From contig QHBV01000197.1 of NCBI GenBank assembly GCA_003244035.1, positions 1 through 5,598 of the forward strand: DNA of 5,598 nt. The letters run 5' to 3'. The stretch is from Solirubrobacterales bacterium. Lineage in GTDB: Bacteria > Actinomycetota > Thermoleophilia > Solirubrobacterales > Solirubrobacteraceae. A model generated the notes under the pieces. That model did no database searches. It saw only the letters and a list, made by a program, of their open reading frames with translations, and was not told where the DNA came from. This document shows, piece after piece, positions 1 to 4,573 of this stretch; positions within the stretch are counted from its first letter, which is position 1, and the number at the start of each line of letters is the position of its first letter. Position numbers and translations under genes: made by a program.

Positions 1-322
1 CCACGAGATCGAGCTCGAGGTCGACGCGATTCTGCTCCAGCTTGGCTTCAAGACCGCCCTCGGGCCGCTCAAGGACTGGGGCTTTGAGATCGTCAAGGGG
101 GCGCTCGTGGTCGACCAGGTGATGAAGACCTCGCTCGAGCGAGTGTGGGCGTGCGGCGACATCACCACCTTCGAGGGCAAGCTCAAGCTGATCGCGACCG
201 GGTTCGCCGAGTCGGCGATCGCGGTTGCTCAGGCCGTGCACGAGCTCCGGCCCGAGGTCAAGCTCCAGCCCAAGTACTCGACCAACACCGGCGTTCCCGG
301 AGCGGTCGCGGGGCAGCCCTGA
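1..322 (+). CDS. Type 2 ferredoxin/flavodoxin-NADP+ reductase, C-terminal part (5' end outside window)
   Basis: The first complete codon is at 2 and the stop TGA is at 320-322, giving 106 C-terminal residues. The segment has the second FAD-binding signature of the thioredoxin-reductase-like flavoproteins: VWACGDITTF, then GKLKLIATGFAES and AIAVAQAVHEL. In this fold the GD aspartate binds the FAD ribityl/pyrophosphate, and the KLKLIATGF form is typical of the YumC-like type 2 ferredoxin/flavodoxin-NADP+ reductases rather than of true thioredoxin reductases, which usually have a different sequence here. The tail PKYSTNTGVPG also fits that group. The enzyme would pass electrons between NADPH and ferredoxin or flavodoxin in the cytoplasm. 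The FAD GxGxxG and NADP-binding parts lie upstream of the window, so exact substrate use cannot be judged. A DNA glycosylase gene follows with overlapping start, suggesting one transcript. Confidence 0.85.
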   Translation, partial: HEIELEVDAILLQLGFKTALGPLKDWGFEIVKGALVVDQVMKTSLERVWACGDITTFEGKLKLIATGFAESAIAVAQAVHELRPEVKLQPKYSTNTGVPGAVAGQP

Positions 323-969
323 GCACCGCGCGGCCCGCGCCCCCGGAAGCCGCGGCGGTCGAGCACCTGCGCCGAGCCGATCCCGTGCTGCGGGCGGTGA
401 TCGAAGAGCTCGGGGACGAGGGGCTCAGCGATTCGCGCGCGGGCCGCCCGGCCGATCACTACGGAGCGCTCGTGCGCTCGATCGTCGGCCAGCAGCTCTC
501 GACCAGGGCCGCGGCCGCGATCTACACTCGCCTGACCGACCGCTATGGGGGACGCACGCCGACGCCGGCGGAGGTGCTCGCGGATGACCCCGAGGCGTTG
601 CGCGCGGCCGCCGGGCTCAGCCGCGCGAAGGTCGGCTTCCTGCGCTCCCTCGCCGAGCACGTGCAGGACGGCTCGCTGGAGCTCGAGCGCCTCGAGGACC
701 TCGAGGACGAGGACGTGGTCGCGGAGCTGATCGCGGTCAAGGGGCTCGGGGTGTGGACCGCGCACATGTTCCTGATGTTCCACCTGCGCCGGCCCGACGT
801 CCTCGCCGTCGGGGACCTCGGGATTCGCCGCGCGGTGATGCTGCGCTACGGGCTCCCCGAGCTGCCGGCGCCGGCGCAGCTGCAGCAGATCGGCGCGCCG
901 TGGCGCCCGTACCGGACGCTCGCGTGCATGTACCTGTGGCGCTCGCTCGACGCCACGCCGGCTGACTAG
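319..969 (+). CDS. AlkA/Mag1-like DNA-3-methyladenine glycosylase (HhH-GPD), CTG start proposed
   Basis: About 216 residues in the HhH-GPD superfamily, which removes alkylated bases in base excision repair. SIVGQQLST (54-62) is the conserved helix of AlkA-like enzymes. The helix-hairpin-helix is at about 137-149 (AVKGLGVWTAH), followed by DVLAVGDLGIRRA, where Asp166 matches the catalytic aspartate. WRPYRTLA near the C-terminus is also family-typical. It has the length of compact Mag1-type enzymes and lacks the extra N-terminal domain of E. coli AlkA. Start: family similarity begins at about HLRRADPVL (nt 364). In frame, the only ATG/GTG/TTG codons are at 145/151, deep inside the reductase gene, or at 385, inside the conserved region. 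A CTG at 319-321 overlaps the reductase TGA (CTGA), with GGGG at 310-313, so it is the best start. The family call is firm; the start is inferred. Confidence 0.85.
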   Translation: MSTARPAPPEAAAVEHLRRADPVLRAVIEELGDEGLSDSRAGRPADHYGALVRSIVGQQLSTRAAAAIYTRLTDRYGGRTPTPAEVLADDPEALRAAAGLSRAKVGFLRSLAEHVQDGSLELERLEDLEDEDVVAELIAVKGLGVWTAHMFLMFHLRRPDVLAVGDLGIRRAVMLRYGLPELPAPAQLQQIGAPWRPYRTLACMYLWRSLDATPAD

Positions 970-995
970 TGGCCGGATCGCAGGTTGCACGGCGG

Positions 996-1001
996 TAGCA
1001 T
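996..1001 (+). promoter_or_regulatory. Possible -10 box (TAGCAT) before the lipoprotein gene
   Basis: TAGCAT fits the TAnnnT consensus of actinobacterial -10 elements and sits in the only gap between the glycosylase and the lipoprotein gene. No convincing -35 hexamer is seen. A transcript starting 6-9 nt downstream would begin near the GTG at 1009, 29 nt before the lipoprotein ATG. A single short motif is weak evidence by itself; it is supported only by similar boxes before other genes here. Confidence 0.3.
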
Positions 1002-1008
1002 CGCCGGC

Positions 1009-1041
1009 GTGCTCGGAGCGCGATCGACCGCCGGCAGATGA
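1009..1041 (+). CDS. Possible 10-codon leader ORF coupled to the lipoprotein gene
   Basis: GTG at 1009 opens a 10-codon frame (VLGARSTAGR) ending at TGA 1039-1041. That stop overlaps the lipoprotein ATG at 1038 in an ATGA arrangement. The GTG lies 7 nt after the TAGCAT box, the same spacing as the apparent leaderless starts elsewhere in the window. The lipoprotein gene has no good Shine-Dalgarno site: the nearest GGAG, at 1015-1018, is 19 nt away. Reinitiation after a leader peptide would therefore explain how it is translated. A frame this short can arise by chance in GC-rich DNA, so this is a hypothesis. Confidence 0.2.
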   Translation: MLGARSTAGR

Positions 1042-1733
1042 TGGGGCGTGCCGCGCTCCTGATCGTCGCGCTCGCACTCGGGGGATGCGGCGGAGCGACG
1101 ACCAGAGCGCCCAGCAGCGCGCCGGCCGGCGCGCTCCCGAGCGCCCACCCGCAGGCGATCGAGCCGACCGCCGGCCAGCAGGCGGGGACGGGCGTGCCGA
1201 CGCCAGGCGCTCCAGTCGGTGACGTGAACGCCCACGCACCACCGCTCACCCAGGTCAGGTCCGAGCTCCGCCTGGAGCTGGTCGCCGCCCGCGTGTCCAG
1301 CGCGAGGTACATCGACCCGCTGCAGTACGTCAGGACCTGGGAGCGCACCGACCAGGGCGTGGACGCGAGCATGCCGGTCGGGGCGCCGATCCTTGCGCCC
1401 TGCCAGATCAAGGTCCTGGCCGTCATCCCCGATTGGTACGCCGGACAGCCGCTGGTGTACTTCGAGCTGCTGGCGGGCCCGGACGCGGGCAAGGTGCAGT
1501 ACGTCGCGGAGCAGATCACCGAGATCGCGCGGCCCGGCAGCATCCTGGCTCAGGGACAGGCGATCGCCCATTTCGCCCCCTCCGGAACCGGGATCGAGTA
1601 TGGCTGGTCGACCACCAACGGGGTGACGCTAGCGGTAGCCACGACGGGCTACGAGGAGGGTCAGGTCACCCCGGCGGGTCAGTCGATTCGCGCGTGGCTG
1701 AACGCTCTCGGCGCGAACGCCGGGAACAGCTGA
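1038..1733 (+). CDS. Secreted lipoprotein with degenerate M23-peptidase-like domain
   Basis: 231 residues. The N-terminus (MMGRAALLIVALALGGCGG) is a lipoprotein signal peptide with lipobox LGGC, making Cys17 the likely lipidated residue on the outer face of the membrane. Residues 20-70 are a Pro/Ala/Gly-rich linker. Residues about 90-225 resemble an actinobacterial family with an M23 (LytM)-like beta fold: RTDQGVDA (103-110), PVGAPILAPC, YVAE (155-158), GSILAQGQAIAHF (167-179) and GIEYGW (185-190) follow the order of the M23 blocks HxxxD, Y-H, GxxVxxGQ and HxH. The metal-binding histidines are missing (DQGVD instead of HxGxD; IEYGW instead of HLHFE), so a peptidase activity is unlikely; a binding or scaffold role on the cell wall is an inference. 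ATG 1041 is an equally good start. The stop directly abuts the stop of the opposing A-type carrier gene. Confidence 0.75.
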   Translation: MMGRAALLIVALALGGCGGATTRAPSSAPAGALPSAHPQAIEPTAGQQAGTGVPTPGAPVGDVNAHAPPLTQVRSELRLELVAARVSSARYIDPLQYVRTWERTDQGVDASMPVGAPILAPCQIKVLAVIPDWYAGQPLVYFELLAGPDAGKVQYVAEQITEIARPGSILAQGQAIAHFAPSGTGIEYGWSTTNGVTLAVATTGYEEGQVTPAGQSIRAWLNALGANAGNS

Positions 1734-2087
1734 CTAGACCGCCGATACCTCTTCCTCTTCCGCCACGCGGAAGGAGGAGCCGCAGCCGCAGGCCGCGACC
1801 ACGTTCGGGTTCTCGACCTTGAAGCCGGCGCCCTGGAGGCTGTCGACGAAGTCGATCACCGAGCCCTTGACGTATGGGAGGCTCGGGCGGTCCACCAGCA
1901 GGCGGATGCCCTTGTCCTCGAAGACGGTGTCCTCGTCGTGCTGCTCGTCGAAGGCGAGCGCGTACTGAAAGCCCGAGCAGCCCCCGCCTCGCACGCCGAC
2001 CCGCAGTCCTGCTGTGTCGGCCGCCGTCGCTTGGGTCGCGAGGAACTCGCGAACCTTCTCGGCGCCCTTGTCTGTGAGAGAGATCAT
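1734..2087 (-). CDS. erpA: A-type iron-sulfur carrier (HesB/IscA/ErpA family)
   Basis: 117 residues. The three cluster-binding cysteines of the family are present: Cys37 in GGGCSGFQY, and Cys100 and Cys102 in the C-terminal CGCGSSF. ENPNVVAACGCGSSF is typical of ErpA-like members. These proteins receive Fe-S clusters from scaffold proteins and deliver them to apo-enzymes in the cytoplasm. I chose the ATG at 2087 (MISLTDKGAEKV), where family similarity begins. An in-frame ATG at 2108 would add seven residues (MAILREA), but a TATACT -10-like box lies inside that stretch, 10 nt before the 2087 ATG. The gene is divergent from bolA-grxD, its usual functional partners, across 46 bp. The A-type carrier call is firm; separating ErpA from IscA or SufA by sequence alone is less certain. 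Confidence 0.93.
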   Translation of the reverse strand: MISLTDKGAEKVREFLATQATAADTAGLRVGVRGGGCSGFQYALAFDEQHDEDTVFEDKGIRLLVDRPSLPYVKGSVIDFVDSLQGAGFKVENPNVVAACGCGSSFRVAEEEEVSAV

Positions 2088-2097
2088 CGCTTCACGG

Positions 2098-2103
2098 AGT
2101 ATA
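2098..2103 (-). promoter_or_regulatory. -10 box (TATACT) for the A-type carrier gene
   Basis: Read on the minus strand, TATACT is a near-consensus -10 element with a 10-nt gap to the ATG at 2087. Transcription starting 6-9 nt after the box would give an mRNA with a leader of only a few bases. No clear TTGACA-like -35 is seen. It also supports the shorter start of the gene, since an ATG at 2108 would lie upstream of the box. Confidence 0.5.
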
Positions 2104-2121
2104 GCCATGCGCGCGGCTCGC

Positions 2122-2127
2122 TACGCT
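2122..2127 (+). promoter_or_regulatory. -10 box (TACGCT) for bolA-grxD
   Basis: TACGCT matches TAnnnT and lies 6 nt before the bolA GTG at 2134, so the first transcribed base would fall on or very near the start codon (leaderless mRNA). No Shine-Dalgarno site precedes the GTG. The box is 18 bp from the divergent TATACT on the other strand, so the two RNA polymerase footprints must overlap. Confidence 0.4.
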
Positions 2128-2133
2128 AGAGCT

Positions 2134-2361
2134 GTGCCGGCCACTCCCGAGGAACTGAAGACCCGGATCGAAGCCGGGATCCCCGGCGCCCGCGCCGAGG
2201 TCACCGGCGACGGCCACCACTTCAACGCGGTCGTCCGCGCCACGGCGTTCGCCGGGTTGACCCGGATCGCCCAGCACCGGCTCGTATATGAGGTCTTCGG
2301 CACCGAGGTCGGCGACCGCATCCACGCCCTCTCCATCCAGACGACGACGGGAGCTCCATGA
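2134..2361 (+). CDS. bolA: BolA/IbaG-family protein
   Basis: 75 residues, the normal size of short BolA-like proteins. VTGDGHHFNAVV (23-34) matches the IbaG-type GDGxHF strand, QHRLVYEVFG (47-56) the central helix, and DRIHALSIQT (61-70) the near-invariant C-terminal IHALS block, in which His64 corresponds to the histidine that helps hold a shared [2Fe-2S] cluster with a CGFS glutaredoxin; His28 or His29 is the likely second BolA-side ligand. It probably works in the cytoplasm as the glutaredoxin's partner in Fe-S transfer or iron sensing. The GTG at 2134 is where the family homology begins. Upstream in-frame starts would run into the divergent promoter region. The stop overlaps the glutaredoxin start (ATGA), which points to translational coupling and equal amounts of the two partners. 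Confidence 0.92.
   Translation: MPATPEELKTRIEAGIPGARAEVTGDGHHFNAVVRATAFAGLTRIAQHRLVYEVFGTEVGDRIHALSIQTTTGAP
2349..2353 (+). promoter_or_regulatory. Ribosome binding site (GGGAG) of the glutaredoxin gene
   Basis: GGGAG lies inside the end of bolA, 4 nt before the ATG at 2358. The spacing is short but usable. It supports the ATG in the ATGA overlap as the start and contrasts with the nearby genes that lack such a site. Confidence 0.45.
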
Positions 2362-2786
2362 GCGACGAAACCGCCAACCCAATCAGCGACGCCCCCGCCA
2401 ATCCGATGCGCGAGGCGATCCAGAGTGCGATCTCCGAGAACCAGGTGATCCTGTTCATGAAGGGCAACCCGGAGCAGCCCGCCTGCGGCTTCTCCGCCCG
2501 CACGGTCGCGATCCTGCAATCGCTCCGCCAATCGTTCGCGGCTGTCGACGTGCTGCCCGACCCACGCATCCGCCAGGAGCTCTCGACGCTGTCCAACTGG
2601 CCGACCATCCCGCAGCTGTTCGTCGGAGGAGAATTTGTCGGCGGCTGCGACATCGTCAGCGAGATGTACGAATCCGGAGAGCTGGCGCAGACGCTGGGAT
2701 TGGACGCCGCCGCGCAGCCCCCCGCCCCCGAGCCTGAGCCGCCCACTCCCCAGGCCCCACCGCTTTCGATCGAGAACCGCCTGTAG
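2358..2786 (+). CDS. grxD: CGFS-type monothiol glutaredoxin with Pro-rich C-terminal tail
   Basis: 142 residues. The monothiol active site CGFS is at 43-46, preceded by the conserved ILFMKGNPEQPAC; the cis-proline loop WPTIPQLFVGG is at 81-91 and GGCD at 95-98. These are the full signatures of Grx4/GrxD-type proteins, which bind a [2Fe-2S] cluster across a dimer, or with BolA, and pass it to A-type carriers. Here the BolA gene is directly upstream with a 4-nt overlap and the carrier is divergent. Residues 1-16 are an extra polar N-terminus. Residues 118-142 form a Pro/Glu-rich linker ending in LSIENRL, absent from E. coli GrxD. The cluster in known CGFS proteins is also held by glutathione, which most actinobacteria lack, so the external thiol here is an open question. 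Confidence 0.95.
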   Translation: MSDETANPISDAPANPMREAIQSAISENQVILFMKGNPEQPACGFSARTVAILQSLRQSFAAVDVLPDPRIRQELSTLSNWPTIPQLFVGGEFVGGCDIVSEMYESGELAQTLGLDAAAQPPAPEPEPPTPQAPPLSIENRL

Positions 2787-2811
2787 GGGTGCAAGGGGCC
2801 CCGGCTGCGGC

Positions 2812-3060
2812 TCACGCCCGCTCGCGCCTGAACGCGAGGTGCTCGACGATCCGGCGTGAATCGCAGATCGCCTGACCCTCGATCACCAGCACGGGCACCC
2901 GGGGCTGATCGGTCAGCGCCTCCACCTCTGCCCGGCGCGAGCGCCACTGGGAGACCACCACCTGCTGGTGCTCGATCCCCGCGTGCGCCAGCGCCCGCTC
3001 GACCTTTCCGCACGGGCACAGCCAGTTGGTCGGGGTGCTGCAGCGATACAGCGTCGCCAT
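2812..3060 (-). CDS. Small GST N-terminal-domain/glutaredoxin-like protein with CPC motif
   Basis: 82 residues forming only a thioredoxin-fold domain. LYRCSTPTNWLCPCGKVERAL begins at residue 4 and places a Cys-Pro-Cys (15-17) at the start of helix 1, where glutaredoxins have CxxC. QPRVPVLV (52-59) gives the cis-proline (Pro56), and ICDSRRIVEHL (65-75) gives the acidic-Ser pair that in GST N-domains holds the gamma-glutamyl group of glutathione. The GST C-terminal helical domain is missing. A thiol-disulfide or thiol-binding role in the cytoplasm is likely; the substrate is unknown. The ATG at 3060 is where homology begins; the 45 upstream codons of the open frame run back through the promoter into degV and are unlike the family. 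It is convergent with grxD (25-bp gap) and divergent from degV (30 bp). Confidence 0.82.
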   Translation of the reverse strand: MATLYRCSTPTNWLCPCGKVERALAHAGIEHQQVVVSQWRSRRAEVEALTDQPRVPVLVIEGQAICDSRRIVEHLAFRRERA

Positions 3061-3071
3061 CCTGGCCGCAA

Positions 3072-3077
3072 ACGATA
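3072..3077 (-). promoter_or_regulatory. -10-like box (TATCGT) for the GST-N-like gene
   Basis: On the minus strand TATCGT fits TAnnnT and lies 11 nt before the ATG at 3060. Its last two + strand bases overlap the divergent box TAGGGT. No Shine-Dalgarno site precedes the ATG. The transcript would have a leader of only a few bases. Confidence 0.35.
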
Positions 3078-3081
3078 GGGT
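3076..3081 (+). promoter_or_regulatory. -10 box (TAGGGT) for degV
   Basis: TAGGGT, in the context GATAGGGT, matches TAnnnT and ends 9 nt before the degV ATG at 3091. A start point at the usual distance would fall at the ATG or within 3 nt of it. No Shine-Dalgarno site is present, which supports leaderless initiation. There is no recognisable -35. Confidence 0.45.
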
Positions 3082-3090
3082 GCGGCGATC

Positions 3091-3942
3091 ATGGCCGTCG
3101 CGATCGTGTCGGACACGTGCCACTACCTTCCGCGCGAGCTGCTCGCCGGGCACGACATCCACCAGGTCAGCCTGTACGTCCACTGGCCCGATCAAACGCA
3201 GCGCGAGAGCGAGATCACCGATTACGACGCCTACTACGAGCGCCTGCGCGTCGCGCCGGAGCTGCCGACGACCTCACAGCCCTCGATCGGCGACTTCCTG
3301 GCCGTGTACGAACCGTTGCTGCAGGCGGGCAACGAGATCGTCTCGATCCACCTTGCGGGAGGCATGTCCGGGACGGTCCGAGCCGCCGAGCAGGCCCGGG
3401 AGCAGCTCGGCGCGAGCGCGGAGCGCGTGCACGTGATCGACTCCGCGACGGCGTGCGGGGGCGAGGGCCTGGTCGTGCTGGCCGCGGCCGCCGCCGTGCG
3501 CGACGGCGGCGACGTGGACGCCGTTCTCGAGCGCGCGTTCCGGGCACGGGCGCAATTGACGCTGTGGTTTGCGCTCGACACGCTCGAGTACCTGCGTCGC
3601 GGCGGGCGCGTCGGTGGCGCCCAGGCATGGCTCGGCGCCGCGCTGAAGATCAAGCCGATCCTCTCGGTCGAGTCGGAGATCACTCCGATCGAGCGCGTGC
3701 GGACCTCCGGGCGCGCGTTCGAACGGTTGGTCGACCTGCTTCGCAGCCGCAAACAGGACGGCGCGGATGCGTGGATGGTCCAGCACATCCAGGCACCGGA
3801 GCAGGCCGAGAAGCTCGCGGCGCGCGGCACCGAGATCTTCGGCTGCGAGCCCCTGGTCGTGGCGGAGATCGGACCCGTGATCGGCACGCACGTCGGGCCC
3901 GGCCTGCTCGGCACCGGGGGGATTCCCAGCTCGCTGCTCTAG
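3091..3942 (+). CDS. degV: DegV-family (FakB-type) fatty-acid-binding protein
   Basis: 283 residues, full family length. Signatures run in order: IVSDTCHYLP (5-14), the LPTTSQPS loop (58-65), HLAGGMSGT (87-95), VIDSAT (115-120), LEYLRRGGRVGGAQ (165-178), LKIKPIL (185-191) and GPVIGTHVGPG (261-271). In S. aureus FakB1, Thr, Ser and His residues of these same loops hold the fatty acid carboxyl group; the equivalents here are Thr61, Ser93 and His267. FakB proteins present fatty acids to the kinase FakA, and the acyl-phosphate enters phospholipid synthesis. No FakA gene is in the window, so the partner must be elsewhere. The ATG follows a -10-like box by 9 nt. The gene ends 11 bp from the convergent DUF3618 gene. 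Confidence 0.94.
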   Translation: MAVAIVSDTCHYLPRELLAGHDIHQVSLYVHWPDQTQRESEITDYDAYYERLRVAPELPTTSQPSIGDFLAVYEPLLQAGNEIVSIHLAGGMSGTVRAAEQAREQLGASAERVHVIDSATACGGEGLVVLAAAAAVRDGGDVDAVLERAFRARAQLTLWFALDTLEYLRRGGRVGGAQAWLGAALKIKPILSVESEITPIERVRTSGRAFERLVDLLRSRKQDGADAWMVQHIQAPEQAEKLAARGTEIFGCEPLVVAEIGPVIGTHVGPGLLGTGGIPSSLL

Positions 3943-3954
3943 CTCGCGGGAGCT
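3941..3954 (+). terminator. Short inverted repeat between convergent genes, possible weak terminator
   Basis: AGCTC at 3941-3945 pairs with GAGCT at 3950-3954 across a 4-base loop (GCGG). It covers most of the degV stop and the whole 11-bp gap, and touches the stop of the DUF3618 gene. A five-pair stem without a T-tract is weak, so it could act only as a mild bidirectional terminator, or be chance. Confidence 0.2.
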
Positions 3955-4187
3955 CAGCGCCGGCGCCGGCCGCCGCCGGTCAGCGCCCCGAGCGCCGCGA
4001 AGCCGCCACCGAGCACGAAGCCGGCGAGGGCCGCGCCGATCACCGCCTGGCGTTGATGGGCTCGGAGCTGGGCGCGCCAATCGGCGATCTGGATCGCTTC
4101 GGCGCGCAGCTTCTCGAGCGAGCTTCCGAGCTCCTTGCGGTTGTGCTCGATCGAAGCGCGGATCTCCTCGGGGGTGCGCCCCGCCAT
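3954..4187 (-). CDS. DUF3618-domain tail-anchored membrane protein
   Basis: 77 residues. RTPEEIRASIEHNRKELGSSL (4-24) is the DUF3618 signature, which continues as a charged amphipathic helix to about 46. A single membrane segment follows (about 49-70, QAVIGAALAGFVLGGGFAAL), rich in Gly/Ala with a glycine-zipper look, then GGGRRRR at the C-terminus. This is a tail-anchored layout: a cytoplasmic helix carried by a C-terminal membrane anchor with a positive end. The function of DUF3618 is unknown; in layout it recalls E. coli YqjD/ElaB, which bind ribosomes at the membrane in stationary phase, but that is analogy only. The ATG shares one base with the upstream gene's stop (TGATG), so the two are translationally coupled. 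Confidence 0.85.
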   Translation of the reverse strand: MAGRTPEEIRASIEHNRKELGSSLEKLRAEAIQIADWRAQLRAHQRQAVIGAALAGFVLGGGFAALGALTGGGRRRR

Positions 4188-4573
4188 CAGCGCTCCTTGG
4201 CGACGGTCTCGCGGATCTTCCTGGCCTCATCGATCGCCATCTGTGGGCGCGGCGCACCCACCTTCAGCTTGCGCCAGGCGAATCCACCCGCGCCGGCCGT
4301 CAGCGCCACCAGCAGCACGAGCACGACGGCAAAGCCCAACCACACGCTCCCGAACAGGGAGTTGAGCCCCCACGCCAGGGTCAGCAGCGCGAAGACGATC
4401 GCAAACACGCCGAACACGGCGCCAACCGCGACGGCTGCCGCTCCCCGCGCCAGGCTCGAGACCTTCTCCGTCATCTCGGCCTTGGCGAGCTCGATCTCCT
4501 CGCGGACGAGCAGCGTCACCCGCTCGGAGACCTCGGTCACCGTCTTGGCGAGGTTCTCCGAGTCAGCGGGCAA
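4187..4573 (-). CDS. Holin-X-like (PF07332-type, YqjE-like) membrane protein
   Basis: 128 residues. The N-terminal amphipathic helix (LAKTVTEVSERVTLLVREE, then IELAKAEMTEKV, to about 38) followed by two membrane segments (about 44-66 and 74-97) and a basic tail is the layout of the actinobacterial Holin-X/phage holin superfamily III family, which includes E. coli YqjE. The holin name comes from topology; most members are chromosomal, and nothing here suggests phage lysis: no endolysin, no phage genes. The start is read as TTG at 4573-4571, which places it 11 nt inside the end of the upstream gene and makes coupling likely. No Shine-Dalgarno site precedes it. A GTG at 4540 is an alternative that would drop 11 residues. 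It is directly followed by the DUF3618 gene (TGATG). Confidence 0.85.
   Translation of the reverse strand: MPADSENLAKTVTEVSERVTLLVREEIELAKAEMTEKVSSLARGAAAVAVGAVFGVFAIVFALLTLAWGLNSLFGSVWLGFAVVLVLLVALTAGAGGFAWRKLKVGAPRPQMAIDEARKIRETVAKER

Noticed and set aside
145..318. N-terminal extension of the glycosylase back to GTG 145.
   Set aside because: This stretch codes for the FAD-binding end of the reductase in another frame, and the extension is His/Arg-rich and unlike the family.
229..1242. A 337-codon open frame on the minus strand.
   Set aside because: It is antisense to the glycosylase and lipoprotein genes and its product is Arg-rich low-complexity sequence without motifs.
2787..2811. Terminator between grxD and the GST-N-like gene (GGGGCCCC palindrome).
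   Set aside because: Only a four-pair self-complementary core without a loop or T-tract; too weak to call.
4187..4573. Phage lysis cassette or prophage remnant suggested by the holin family name.
   Set aside because: No endolysin, integrase, structural or packaging gene is nearby. The family is mainly chromosomal, and the neighbours are DUF3618 and TetR genes.
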